Source: Parapedobacter tibetensis (GTDB lineage: Bacteria; Bacteroidota; Bacteroidia; Sphingobacteriales; Sphingobacteriaceae). Taken from it: a stretch of DNA of 64,000 nucleotides. Made by a program: the position numbers and the translations under genes. Shown piece by piece: positions 9,201-17,498 of the stretch. Positions within the stretch are counted from its first letter, which is position 1. Each line of letters starts with the position of its first letter. The stretch spans positions 62,001 through 126,000 of the forward strand of contig NZ_JAMKQJ010000004.1 in NCBI RefSeq assembly GCF_024643205.1, given 5' to 3'. The notes under the pieces are model-generated. The model was not told the DNA's origin. It saw only the letters and a program-made list of their open reading frames with translations, and did not search any database.

Positions 9201-9651
9201 TCAGGATGCGCCGGTGGGCGCCTATTGCACCAACAATACGAATACCTCGGGCTATATCACCACGTATGACAAACAACTAGTGGCGGCTAACACCTACGTG
9301 CTCTCCTTCTGGGAGAAGGGCGGTACAGTGAGCATCCGCAATAGCGGGGCCGTTGTGGTGAGCAACACCGTGCTGCAGACCAAGGGCTCATGGCAGCAGC
9401 GGGAAATCAGGCTACGGAATGTGTCGGGCAATCTGGAGATCATCCCAGCGGGTTACGTCGATGACCTCCGGTTGTATCCCTTGGGTGCAGAAATGGTGAG
9501 CTATACCTATAATCAGCTTGGTGCAGTGACCACCGCTACAGACAGCAAAGGGTACACCATCTACTACGAATACGATGAGTTCAACCGGCTACTGCGGGTG
9601 AAAGACCGCCAAGGCCGCATCCTGCAGGACTATACCTATCACCTCAAATAA
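6217..9651 (+). CDS. Large secreted YD-repeat (RHS-like) protein A
   Basis: A 1144-residue protein with an N-terminal signal peptide ending near VKGQ (residue about 30). Residues about 45-110 carry the SpvB/RHS-start type segment of Bacteroidota proteins (SHFTGVPQIGIPLHTISSGD, then WVGMGWNLAAGG). The middle is beta-rich with many Tyr/Asp units, and the C-terminus holds recognisable YD repeats (VSYTYNQLGAVTTATDSKGY, YYEYDEFNRL). It stops at YHLK without the RHS core (no DPxGRWG tip) and without a toxin domain. Such proteins often sit directly before a second one that carries the core, as here: only 9 bases separate the two genes. It probably forms the N-terminal part of a split encapsulating shell. 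Confidence 0.85.
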   Translation: MSVPLRHLASGMRLILPCLFSAVFFSVKGQMPVAPRSLPSPNAATLGLFGEYPVSHFTGVPQIGIPLHTISSGDVNVPISMDYHASGFRPDMHPGWVGMGWNLAAGGAISRLIRDMPDESNLSTYGIANYGYYFNHGILNTANWNTTTYMQSIAQGPESSKDTEPDEFSFNVNGISGKFYMGHDGQWKVKSDRPVRVAFDGTFLSVPFTAPMGSPPEYLGYLKPFSGFTITDENGIQYIFGGTTNAIEYSIDFFEQNTDHWAANTWYLTKIIYPLGDEVAFVYERDAFINQMTIAVNNNLGTSSQGSGGIFNPVPGCSSWDYRSIYASYRGQLVSPVYLTSIAAKHEIVRFIRSTSTELRYAQTVYDWMYSQWQSHGSYDSFLPFLEDYSYDNTYPTNLNKLQWKKLDQIRIEVDGELKKAYNFAYSASGSQRLTLQSIREQGSGGGLLKPYSFMYNTSVSLPGYLANMTDHWGFYNGTYADISNTSTYHLTYHGYRQPNATYLQAGTLSRITYPTGGVTNFTFEPHYYRMAVPEERWNAPTTMSSNTLAGGLRIRKISSHDPEFPSSKVEKEYFYVNGYNSGSNVSTLQSSGILGGQSRYYFDDYRVKSFNGSNTYSQSRFSSQSVLPACENSRGSHIGYSEVVEKRSDGSYTITKYSNFDVSIYSDYSTPNLEQSRTAYSPYHSRAYTRGNLLEEFKYSATDILLTRQRWHYLYVLPQKTVRSMQARSFNVCPGTAVSVREGTAYVHDISTFSPFSETTTEYDENGDNPVVTTKSYTYDADYKLLKQEQTVDSRGQTVRTKYRYAFDVLTNYSSTYNNAQLYPYSYLVYSHNIATPVETVTTVVEGGTERITGATVLTHTPTRQYYYPGYQWRSVPHTAFGLKNVTPLNLSAYTPFSITRVSGGETTTLDPSLRKQMEYEFQAMRTYNKTKPVGAIGASGDVTTTIFGQFMKHPIARVTGGRYLESAYSSFETMANDSDWRGGGGQVLTRYSNQDAPVGAYCTNNTNTSGYITTYDKQLVAANTYVLSFWEKGGTVSIRNSGAVVVSNTVLQTKGSWQQREIRLRNVSGNLEIIPAGYVDDLRLYPLGAEMVSYTYNQLGAVTTATDSKGYTIYYEYDEFNRLLRVKDRQGRILQDYTYHLK

Positions 9652-9660
9652 CACATCATC

Positions 9661-12600
9661 ATGAGAAAGCGGACAACACATATACATTTGGCCCTGGTTG
9701 CAATTTGCCTCTCAATCCATGCTGTTTTTGGGCAATCGACCAACAAGAACTACATCCGCATAGCAGTGCCGATAGAGCCGTTCACGACACCAACGGCCTT
9801 GAGTGCGGCGATGGCAGACCACACGAAGGTGCGCGTGGACATCGATTACTACGACGGGCTCGGACGTGCCTTGCAGGGCGTGGCATCGAAAGCCACGCCG
9901 GCAGCGGCAGATCTGGTGACTCCCATCGCCTATGATGCTATGGGGCGCCGCGATAAGGAATACCTGCCGTACGCGGCAGGCACGGGCAATGCGTTCCGTA
10001 CAAATGCCGTATCGTCGCAGCAAAATTACTATTACAACACGCCCCCGGTCGGCCAATCCGCGACGTTCTATGCTCACACTACAATGGAGTATGAGGCCTC
10101 GCCGCTCGACCGGGTGAAAAAGCAGGGTTTCCCGGGCGAAGCCTGGCAACCGTCGTCTGCGGAGGAGCACATGGTTGTGACGGATTACCTTTCCAACAAC
10201 ACGGAGGCGTACACTGCGGTGGCCACGATGCGACGGGCTACACACTACGGCGTGACGCTTTCAGCCTCGGGTGTGCCGACCTTAGTAAACGAGGGGGTGT
10301 ATGCCACCAACCAGCTAGCGGTAACGGTGATTAAGGACGAAAACTGGGCGGGCGGGAACGGTACGTTCGCCAGTCGACTGCACACCACAGAGGAATACAC
10401 GGACAAACATGGGCGTGTAGTCTTACGGCGTACGTTCAACGGCAGCAACGAGGTGCTGAGCACATATTATGTATACAACAACCTTGGCCAGCTGAGCTTC
10501 GTGCTGACGCCGGAGTCGAACCCGGACCGGAATACGGGTGTACCGACGGCTACAGAACTCAACAATTTAGCATATCAATACAGATATGATGGTTATGGGA
10601 GACTGGCTTATCGTTGGTTGCCAGGCGGGGGTACCTGGGAGACGTACAACCACAACAAGTCGGGTTGGCTGGTCTTCCATCAGGACAGCCGCCAGCAACA
10701 GGAGACCTATTCGGGTTTCGGCCCAGGAAAATACCATACGTTTTACAAGTATGACAGGCTCGGACGGGTGGTGATACGGGGTATCGAGAAGGAACGCACT
10801 GTCAACCGGGAGACGATAGAGGGGTATCTGGAAGGCCATGCATACCAATGGGAGGAACGGTCCGCGACCACTGGCAATTTCCATGGATATACGAACCTGA
10901 GCCTGCCGGGGGCGACCGAGCACATTGAGGTGTTGGAAGCAAACTACTATGATGATTATGCGGGTGTCCCCGGTTTACCACACAATGCCTCGGGAAGCTA
11001 CAGCAAGCTCACGCGGGGTCTGCTGGTAGCCAGCAAGGTGAAGGTGCTGGGTACGGCCTCCACGTACCTGTGGACGGTGAACTATTACGACGATGAGGGG
11101 CGTCTGGCACGGCAATGGAAGCATCACTATCTGGGGGGATCGTCGAATGCGAACAAGTTCGACGACATCACCAACGAGTATGACTTCAGCGGGCAGCTTA
11201 CGAAAAGCACGCGCAAGCACCATACCACGAGTGCCGTCACGGCTGCGGTGACGGTGGTGACGGAATACACTTACGACCACCGCGGGCGCGTGCTGGACAC
11301 CAAGAAGTCGGTGAACGGGGCCAGCCCGACGACCATCTCCCGTAGTGCGTATAACGAGGCCGGGCAACTCCGGACGAAGCGGCTGCACAGCACAAACGGG
11401 ACGGCTTTCGGGCAAGAGGTCACCTACAGCTACAACGAGCGCGGGTGGCTGACCAAGACGGAGACGGACCAGAACCTGTTCAAGCAGGAACTGGCTTACA
11501 ATGCCGGCACTGCCCCGCAGTACAACGGTAACATCACTTCCCAAGCCTTCACGCGGTACAATACAGCGGCCACACCGGTTTTGGTGACCGACACATACAA
11601 CTACACGTATGACAACATGGGTAGGCTGACACAGGGGTCGATGGCAAGTAATAAGGGACGGGAGACACTATCATACGACAAAAATGGCAATATCAAAACC
11701 TTAATACGTACGGCAACGAGCAGTACGGTGGTTGACCAATTGACCTATAACTACACAGGCAGCAAGCTCACCAGCGTGGTAGACGCCAATACAAGCACTT
11801 CGGCGACCTACCAGCTTCCCGGCACGACCAGCTACGCCTATGATGTCAATGGGAACATGAAGACCCGGGTGAACAGCGGCAGCATGGGCAATAACATCTC
11901 GGCCACCACATACAACTACCTAAACTTACCACAGAGCATCACGGCGGTCGCGGGCAATGTGACTTATGTGTACGATGGCACGGGCAGGAAACTGCGGAGC
12001 ACCAACGCGGCCATCGCTGAAACGCGCGACTACATCGACGGGATCGAATACGTGGGAGGTGCCACGATGGAACTCATCCACCACGAGGAGGGGCGTATCA
12101 CGCGCAACGGCAGCACCTACACCTACCACTATTTCATCCGTGACCACCTAGGCAACAACCGGGTGGGTTTTGCGCAGGGCACGAACGTGATCACACCTAA
12201 CTTTACGGCGGATTATTATCCATTCGGCCTGCAATATCAGCAATTTATACGCCCGGGTTCGCCGAAGAATAACTATCTTTACAACGGGAAGGAATTGCAG
12301 GATGGGATCAAGCAGTACGACTACGGCGCGAGGTTCTACGATCCGGTGATTGGCAGGTGGGGAGTAATTGATGAAAAGGCTGAAAAGTATTCATTTTTAA
12401 CTCCCTATAATTATGCTGCTAATAACCCGATAAAGTTCATTGATCCGGATGGCAGGGACATCATCATATTTTTTCATGTACAAAACTCGAGCGGTAAATG
12501 GAAACAGGAATCGTTCAGATTCACGGGAACCAATGCTTCCAGCGCACCGCAGCATTATTTTGTGAACAACGTGATACGGGCTTATGAGTATAATGTGGGT

Positions 12601-13077
12601 AATGGCGGAGGAAAGAACCTGTTGGAAGCAGCGACTAATTCAGAGATTGAAGTGGAATTAAGATTAAGCCCCGATGATAGGCATCAAGCAGGCAAAGTTC
12701 AATGGAACCCATTTAAGGCGCACCAATTTGAAGATTTTACGCTTTCTCCTGCCACTGCTTTAGAGCATGAGATGGCTCATGCTGTTTCTTTTTCTAAAGA
12801 TGTGGCATCTCATAGGAAGCGACAAGGAACACCTGATTCTCAATATGGAAATGTCGAAGAACGGCGTGTTATCACTGGTGCCGAACGTGAAACAGCAATC
12901 AAGAACAAGGAGATGAAACCAGGGCAGGTTAGAAAATCTCACGATGCAGGGAAAAGTATCAGGGTCAATGATCCCACTTCAACTCAAGAGTCAAAACCCT
13001 TTCCTTGGTCGATATTTAACGACAGATTTCCAATATTCATGCCTAATACATCAAATCGACCGTTTTATGAGTGGTAA
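9661..13077 (+). CDS. YD-repeat polymorphic toxin B with RHS core and M91-like metallopeptidase tip
   Basis: A 1138-residue protein. Signal peptide at 1-25 (ends HAVFGQ). Residues about 30-130 match the DUF6443-type N-terminus (VDIDYYDGLGRALQGVASKA, then YDAMGRRDKEYLPYA). YD repeats follow, and the RHS core ends at residues 885-901 (QYDYGARFYDPVIGRWG) and NNPIKFIDPDGRD. The variable tip begins near residue 930. It holds HEMAH at 1036-1040, an HExxH zinc site, then EERRVITGAERE and VRKSH, an arrangement resembling peptidase M91 (NleD-like) toxin tips. The tip should be a secreted effector protease held in the RHS shell, target unknown. The DNA of the core end is repeated downstream in four displaced tips, so this gene can probably exchange its toxin by recombination. 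Confidence 0.85.
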   Translation: MRKRTTHIHLALVAICLSIHAVFGQSTNKNYIRIAVPIEPFTTPTALSAAMADHTKVRVDIDYYDGLGRALQGVASKATPAAADLVTPIAYDAMGRRDKEYLPYAAGTGNAFRTNAVSSQQNYYYNTPPVGQSATFYAHTTMEYEASPLDRVKKQGFPGEAWQPSSAEEHMVVTDYLSNNTEAYTAVATMRRATHYGVTLSASGVPTLVNEGVYATNQLAVTVIKDENWAGGNGTFASRLHTTEEYTDKHGRVVLRRTFNGSNEVLSTYYVYNNLGQLSFVLTPESNPDRNTGVPTATELNNLAYQYRYDGYGRLAYRWLPGGGTWETYNHNKSGWLVFHQDSRQQQETYSGFGPGKYHTFYKYDRLGRVVIRGIEKERTVNRETIEGYLEGHAYQWEERSATTGNFHGYTNLSLPGATEHIEVLEANYYDDYAGVPGLPHNASGSYSKLTRGLLVASKVKVLGTASTYLWTVNYYDDEGRLARQWKHHYLGGSSNANKFDDITNEYDFSGQLTKSTRKHHTTSAVTAAVTVVTEYTYDHRGRVLDTKKSVNGASPTTISRSAYNEAGQLRTKRLHSTNGTAFGQEVTYSYNERGWLTKTETDQNLFKQELAYNAGTAPQYNGNITSQAFTRYNTAATPVLVTDTYNYTYDNMGRLTQGSMASNKGRETLSYDKNGNIKTLIRTATSSTVVDQLTYNYTGSKLTSVVDANTSTSATYQLPGTTSYAYDVNGNMKTRVNSGSMGNNISATTYNYLNLPQSITAVAGNVTYVYDGTGRKLRSTNAAIAETRDYIDGIEYVGGATMELIHHEEGRITRNGSTYTYHYFIRDHLGNNRVGFAQGTNVITPNFTADYYPFGLQYQQFIRPGSPKNNYLYNGKELQDGIKQYDYGARFYDPVIGRWGVIDEKAEKYSFLTPYNYAANNPIKFIDPDGRDIIIFFHVQNSSGKWKQESFRFTGTNASSAPQHYFVNNVIRAYEYNVGNGGGKNLLEAATNSEIEVELRLSPDDRHQAGKVQWNPFKAHQFEDFTLSPATALEHEMAHAVSFSKDVASHRKRQGTPDSQYGNVEERRVITGAERETAIKNKEMKPGQVRKSHDAGKSIRVNDPTSTQESKPFPWSIFNDRFPIFMPNTSNRPFYEW

Positions 13078-13078
13078 T

Positions 13079-13663
13079 ATGATTTCAAAACACAGTATCG
13101 GGTGTTTATTGCAATTAGACAACATAATTGCATTTATTTCCCTTTTATTTGTGTCGTGTTCAGGTTCAATTAACCGATATGACGAACCAGTAGAGTACGT
13201 AGACTTGTACTATGCAAAAGGGTATGTAGACTCAGATGGCCCTTGTGAAGATGATTTTGATGGACGTGAAGTACTCGATAAAGGAAGTACTTATATAAGT
13301 CGGAATGAATTTGAGGCAATTGAGAGACTCCTTGCTGAGTCAGAGGTTTCAAATGGTGTGGCTTCGACATATGGTATGTGTTTACAAAGTAATTTCCATT
13401 TTGCGGATAGTAGCACTAGCCGAGTATGTGTAGGACAGTTTGGAAACATGACGATAGACGGTAAATCATACGTGAGACAGGATAGCTTGGTTTATTTACT
13501 TAGGAAATACTCAGGCTTTTACAATTACTATAATCGTGAGGAAGTCGTAAGATTTTGTCAAGAGCTGTCTTCATTCGGTATTCCGGAAAATTATCGCGAT
13601 ATGACAGGAGATCTTGATACAACTAGTGTTTTTTACGCAAAAATTCGCATATTGGTAGAATAA
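13079..13663 (+). CDS. Candidate immunity lipoprotein for the metallopeptidase tip
   Basis: The ATG at 13079 lies one base after the toxin stop (TAATATG), tight coupling typical of toxin-immunity pairs. The N-terminus (hydrophobic stretch followed by LLFVSCSGS) looks like a lipobox near residue 27, so the mature protein of about 168 residues is likely a lipoprotein. The rest is acidic with several Tyr residues and no family I recognise. A periplasmic or membrane-attached immunity protein would protect the producer against re-entering toxin. The much longer in-frame start at 12944 lies inside the toxin gene and is rejected. After its stop the same frame continues into the next displaced RHS tip. 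Confidence 0.65.
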   Translation: MISKHSIGCLLQLDNIIAFISLLFVSCSGSINRYDEPVEYVDLYYAKGYVDSDGPCEDDFDGREVLDKGSTYISRNEFEAIERLLAESEVSNGVASTYGMCLQSNFHFADSSTSRVCVGQFGNMTIDGKSYVRQDSLVYLLRKYSGFYNYYNREEVVRFCQELSSFGIPENYRDMTGDLDTTSVFYAKIRILVE

Positions 13664-13708
13664 CCTATTTTTAAGTCATACGACTATGGCGCGAGGTTCT
13701 ATGATCCG

Positions 13709-14470
13709 GTGATAGGCAGGTGGGGAACTGTGGATCCACTGGCGGAAAGCATGAGAAGGTATTCGCCGTACGCTTATACCTTTGATAACCCAGTACGTTT
13801 CATCGATCCGGATGGGATGAGAGCATGGGATTTCAACAATGACGACGACGATCCATGGAAGAAATGGAGGGAGATACTGGAATCGTTCGGCTTCAAATTG
13901 ACCAATAGTGGTGTTGAGCAGTCGAACGATCCGGCAGTCCAAGAAGAGCACTCAAATATGCGTAAAGCGGCTGGGCAAGTGGGAAAAACGATTGAGGCGG
14001 GTTATGAAGCACAGAAGGACGTGCTAACTTGGATTCCTGGGACAGAGGTGATATATGATGTATTAGAGTACTCAAATGGAAAGCTGACCCTTGAAGAAGC
14101 AATAGAGAGAGGGGGGGTTAATGCATTGCTTGGGATAACTGGAGGTAATCTTTCTAAAAACGGTATAAAACTCTTAGGAACGACGGGGCAAAACTTACTG
14201 AATTCAGTTGAGAACCCAAAACTTAAAAATCTAGTCAAGGATCTCTTTAGGCCGACGGCGCAAATAGGAAGCGGTAGTTCAATGGATGCTTTTAGGGTTG
14301 AGCAATTAACTGGTGGGACAGTTGGGGGTAAATCTCACCATACGAAACTTTTGAACTATAGAACGGCACTTCAAAAAGTTTGGAGCAATCGGGCAAACTT
14401 GTCTCCTTCGGATAAACAAATTACTAAACAACTTTTACAAGATATTCAAAATGCACTTTCAGGTTATTAA
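13709..14470 (+). CDS. Displaced RHS tip with toxin domain (cassette 2)
   Basis: RHS-core sequence resumes at 13679 (YDYGARFYDPVIGRWGTVD, NPVRFIDPDGM) without a promoter, ribosome site or signal peptide. The first possible start is the GTG at 13709 within the core. After DPDGM come a pre-toxin linker (AWDFNNDDDDPWKKW, then LTWIPGTEVIYDVLEYSNGK) and a toxin domain of about 65 residues starting IGSGSSMDAFRVEQLTGG and containing GGKSHHTK. The GSGSxxDAxR...GKxHxxK pattern resembles short polymorphic-toxin tips, probably an RNase type, but I cannot name the family. The frame is intact. It probably stays silent until recombination through the core repeat joins it to gene B. Confidence 0.7.
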   Translation: MIGRWGTVDPLAESMRRYSPYAYTFDNPVRFIDPDGMRAWDFNNDDDDPWKKWREILESFGFKLTNSGVEQSNDPAVQEEHSNMRKAAGQVGKTIEAGYEAQKDVLTWIPGTEVIYDVLEYSNGKLTLEEAIERGGVNALLGITGGNLSKNGIKLLGTTGQNLLNSVENPKLKNLVKDLFRPTAQIGSGSSMDAFRVEQLTGGTVGGKSHHTKLLNYRTALQKVWSNRANLSPSDKQITKQLLQDIQNALSGY

Positions 14471-14843
14471 AGATGAGTATTACAACAGATTGATAACAGA
14501 GTTGAAGAAACAAATTCCTCAATTTACGTCCGTATTTGACGATGAGGATGGGGTTTATCCTATCTTGGGAGAGTTTGGTCGATTTCTGTTGGATAATATA
14601 GATAATGAAGTGATTGCTAGTAAATCATTTCATTATATAAATCGTGCAATAGAATTGGGGGGAAATGAAACCGAGGATGTTATTGTTATGCAGATTTTCC
14701 ATCCTATTTATAGTGATAAATCACACATAAGCAAGGTGAAGGATTACTTGTCAGGAAAAGCGCTAAAGGTTTTTTTAGAGTTTGAAAACAGGTATGATGA
14801 AAGGCCAACCAAAGATGATGACGGTGCGCCGCCGGAAAAATAG
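14451..14843 (+). CDS. Candidate immunity protein of cassette 2 (DUF7674-like)
   Basis: A 130-residue acidic soluble protein whose ATG lies 20 bases inside the end of the toxin tip, so the pair is translationally coupled. Residues about 25-60 (SVFDDEDGVYPILGEFGRFL) and the later helices resemble the DUF7674-type small proteins that occur beside polymorphic toxins. This is recalled similarity, not a search. There is no signal peptide, so it would act in the cytoplasm, consistent with a nuclease-type toxin. The C-terminus is a charged tail (DDDGAPPEK). Confidence 0.55.
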   Translation: MHFQVIKDEYYNRLITELKKQIPQFTSVFDDEDGVYPILGEFGRFLLDNIDNEVIASKSFHYINRAIELGGNETEDVIVMQIFHPIYSDKSHISKVKDYLSGKALKVFLEFENRYDERPTKDDDGAPPEK

Positions 14844-14990
14844 AACGGGTACTATAAATTCGGCTGCATCGAGCCCGTCAATGCCGTTGAGCGTTTCCGC
14901 GGTCTTCCGGTCGAATGCGGGCCTGTCGGTCTCGACCCAGATGTATTAGTGCACCCATTGACGCCATTTTTTATGGTTGTCGATAGTTAA
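14844..14990. other. Remnant sequence between immunity genes
   Basis: Both strands have short open stretches with coding-like composition: plus strand NGYYKFGCIEPVNAVERF directly after the stop at 14841, and minus strand DRKTAETLNGIDGLDAAEF. Neither has a start codon in context. A lost toxin gene between two immunity genes would explain it, but I recognise no domain. Confidence 0.35.
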
Positions 14991-14996
14991 AAGGAT

Positions 14997-15416
14997 ATGG
15001 TTTCTGATTGGATCCCGTTTGTGGTAATCGATTATCTTGAGTTTATCGAAGGTTTTGAAAAACTCCTTAAAAATGGAGGTATGGATCACAATGATCTCCG
15101 CGGACAAAATGACAAGGCAACAATTGGGGGTTATAGATATTTTTATCATGGAGGAGGTTGTAAGCTTGAAAAGGATGGTGTTGTCTGTGAATTTGACTAT
15201 TTACCGGAAAATGGCAATCCGATAAAATTCAGTACTTGGAAGTTCGGCGAATATATTAGGACAAATCCCAAATGGAATAATTTTTCATACGATACGGAAT
15301 TGATTCATAAAGAGTTGAATAGGTTGGTAGAGCTTAAAAAGTTATTCTATTTAAAAGAGTTTGGCGTGGTATATCCTGTTTTTCAAGTTAATGATAAGAT
15401 CTTATTGGTAGAGTAG
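14997..15416 (+). CDS. Orphan immunity protein candidate (DUF6896-like)
   Basis: A 139-residue soluble protein with AAAAGGAT a few bases before the ATG. Residues 11-25 (DYLEFIEGFEKLLKN) and the centre (YRYFYHGGGCKLEKDGVVCEFDY) resemble DUF6896-type proteins found as immunity partners of secreted toxins (family recalled, not searched). No RHS tip or toxin domain precedes it, only a 150-base remnant. It therefore looks like an immunity gene kept after its toxin was lost, which would still protect against sister cells carrying that toxin. It is followed directly by the next RHS-tip cassette. Confidence 0.5.
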   Translation: MVSDWIPFVVIDYLEFIEGFEKLLKNGGMDHNDLRGQNDKATIGGYRYFYHGGGCKLEKDGVVCEFDYLPENGNPIKFSTWKFGEYIRTNPKWNNFSYDTELIHKELNRLVELKKLFYLKEFGVVYPVFQVNDKILLVE

Positions 15417-15443
15417 TAAACCGATATCTAATTTTAGACAAGA

Positions 15444-16269
15444 ATGAACAAGGTTCATCCTGCGATCGGAAGGTGGGGAGTTATTGACCCACTTGCGGAG
15501 CAGATGCGGAGGCACAGCCCGTATAACTACGCGTTCAATAACCCGATGCGGTTCATTGACCCGGATGGGATGTGGGCTATGCCGCCCTCGACTCACACCG
15601 ATCAGTGGGGCAATGTATTGGCTATATATGACGATGGAGATTTGGGTGTTTACAAGCACGATGATGCAACGTCAAAAGATGATATTGATAAAAGGCGAAA
15701 ATCAACCGGGACCACTTCCGGGTGTGGTAAGCGTATGGGTGAAACTTGGACACCTTTTGGTTTTGCTGACTTTGAACATTTCCAAAAAAATGGAGTTGCT
15801 GCGGATGGTTCGGTTAAGGTAGGGGACCAAGCGAGAATAGACTTTGATTCGGACTGGGCGTTTTATGAAGTCAGGGAATCCTTTCAAAGAATCCGTCTGC
15901 ATACGAGTATTCCACGAAGGCGGGAGGGTATGGCGATTGGGATATCAAGCGGAATTCCCCAGGTGGGTACTATTATGGATCCAAACTATATGGGCGATAT
16001 GCGTCAGCTAGGGATGCCGGTAATTTTGCCGCAGGTGCAGTGGCTGAACGGTCGATGATGCCTAATTTAATTCTGGATTATGGATTTGGCCTGTACAATC
16101 AATCGAATAACCGTAAGGGTGTTGCAGCGATAATGGGTGGGTTGGACTATTATATGGGAGCAGTACAACCAATAACGGGTTTTGGCATACTGAACTACCG
16201 TGCCAACTACGGAGAGAACGTTTGTCAAGACATGGAATAGAAGCGGGAAAGCGGTATATAAGGAGGTAG
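15444..16269 (+). pseudogene. Displaced RHS tip with Ntox44-like toxin, two frameshifts (cassette 3)
   Basis: The core remnant AIGRWGVIDPLAEQM...FIDPDGM (from about 15462) leads into a toxin region with WTPFGFADFEHFQKNG and RIDFDSDWAF, features I associate with Bacterial toxin 44 (Ntox44). The frame changes near 15870-15900. The continuation GGYGDWDIKRNSPGG, YGRYASARDAGNFAAG is plainly the rest of the same domain. A second change near 16218 (apparent loss of one base) is needed to read the natural end LSRHGIEAGKRYIRR, stopping at TAG 16267-16269. With two frameshifts the toxin cannot be made from this copy, although most of its sequence survives. Confidence 0.75.
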
Positions 16270-16272
16270 TCG

Positions 16273-16737
16273 ATGAAAAGTATAATTGGTTTAATTGTAG
16301 CGGCGCTTACGCTTTGTGTCGGATGTACGGATAATCTGATTGTGTATACGTACAAAGGAACGAGCGTTACACGGAAGGATATCGGTGCCACCACGTACCT
16401 TTATTATGGGGATTATTCCAAAGGGAAGTATCCGAATTCGTATGTTAAAATCACTTACAGCGGGTTCAATAATGGTTTGCTTGCACACCTGATTTTCAAT
16501 TCGGACAGTTCCGTTGAAATAAGACGAGGGAACGGCTACTTCGATTTTAAAAGAAATAAGACGGAAAAGCTATTCGCCAAAGAAATCGAGAACCCGGATA
16601 ATATCAGATGGCATGACAGTATAAAAGGCAGGTTTGACGATGTCGTATTTCTCACAGATGTTTTATCACTTGAACGGAGCGAAAATACGAAAAATAAATC
16701 CAAAGTTACGGCTCGATATATAAAGGAGAAAAAATGA
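16273..16737 (+). CDS. Immunity lipoprotein candidate of cassette 3
   Basis: A 154-residue protein with a lipoprotein signal (SIIGLIVAALTLCVGC, lipid Cys at residue 18). The ribosome site AGGAGG at 16261-16266 overlaps the end of the broken toxin gene, so expression was coupled to it. The mature part is basic and rich in Tyr and Lys, with no recognised family. It is intact while the toxin has two frameshifts, again the order expected for toxin-immunity decay. Confidence 0.6.
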   Translation: MKSIIGLIVAALTLCVGCTDNLIVYTYKGTSVTRKDIGATTYLYYGDYSKGKYPNSYVKITYSGFNNGLLAHLIFNSDSSVEIRRGNGYFDFKRNKTEKLFAKEIENPDNIRWHDSIKGRFDDVVFLTDVLSLERSENTKNKSKVTARYIKEKK

Positions 16738-16748
16738 ATCTGGGTTAG

Positions 16749-17475
16749 CAGTACGACTACGGCGCGAGGCTGTATGACCCGGTGATCGGGAGGTGGGGAA
16801 CGGTGGATCCGCTTGCTGAAAAGATGCGGACTTGGTCACCTTATACATATGCGTTCAACAATCCGGTAAGGTTCATCGACCCGGATGGGATGATGGCGTG
16901 GGATTTCAACGATGGCGACGATCCGTGGGAGAAGTGGCGTAGGATTTTGGCGATGTTCGGCCTCAATCTGCCGGGCACAGGGAATAAGCCCTCAGAGGAT
17001 CCCGAAATTTTGTCAGAACAGGAAGATAGCCGGGCGAGTGCAAAAGGTTGGCGCGGATATTAAAAAGCTGTATGATGCGCAGAAGGAGGCCGTGACTTGG
17101 ATTCCCGGTACGGAGTTGATATACGATGCACTTGAATATTCAAATGGGCAGTTGACCCTAGGGGAGGCGATGGAGAGGGGAACAGTTAATGCGGTTCTTG
17201 GCATGGCTGGGGGGAATTTGGTTAAAAAAGGAACTCAATTAGTCAGTAAAACGATTTGGAAAGGCAAAGGCAAAGCACGAATAGATGTAGAAAACCCTAA
17301 TCCGGCAAGTAGGCCGCGCCAAGTTCACTATCAGGATAATGATGGGAATAAGTATATTTATGATCCCTCTACCGGATTATTTAAGGATGCACCAGATAGA
17401 GTAAACAAGTTGCTAAATGATTCTGATTTCAAAAAAGGAATCGAGAAGGGGCTGCGGTACTTAGGATTTGATTAG
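16749..17475 (+). pseudogene. Displaced RHS tip with toxin domain, one frameshift (cassette 4)
   Basis: The core sequence QYDYGARLYDPVIGRWG begins right after an in-frame TAG (16746-16748), so the first possible start is the internal GTG at 16782. The linker AWDFNDGDDPWEKW is shared with cassette 2. Frame 1 ends at the TAA 17061-17063. A shift near 17035-17045 restores the linker (ADIKKLYDAQKEAVTWIPGT, YDALEYSNGQ) and the toxin tip IDVENPNPASRPRQVHYQD...KYIYDPSTGLFKDAP, ending at 17475. This IDVENP/HYQD tip is a known-looking short polymorphic-toxin module that also occurs in unrelated secreted toxins. I cannot name it reliably. Confidence 0.7.
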
Positions 17476-17498
17476 CAACCAATGATTTTTCATTCAAA

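Noticed and set aside
12944..13078. Long upstream start for the immunity candidate
   Set aside because: It would overlap the toxin gene by 134 bases in another frame and bury the lipobox. The ATG at 13079, one base after the toxin stop, fits better.
14946..15149. Minus-strand ORF opposite the orphan immunity gene
   Set aside because: It is a shadow of the plus-strand gene at 14997-15416 with low-complexity composition.
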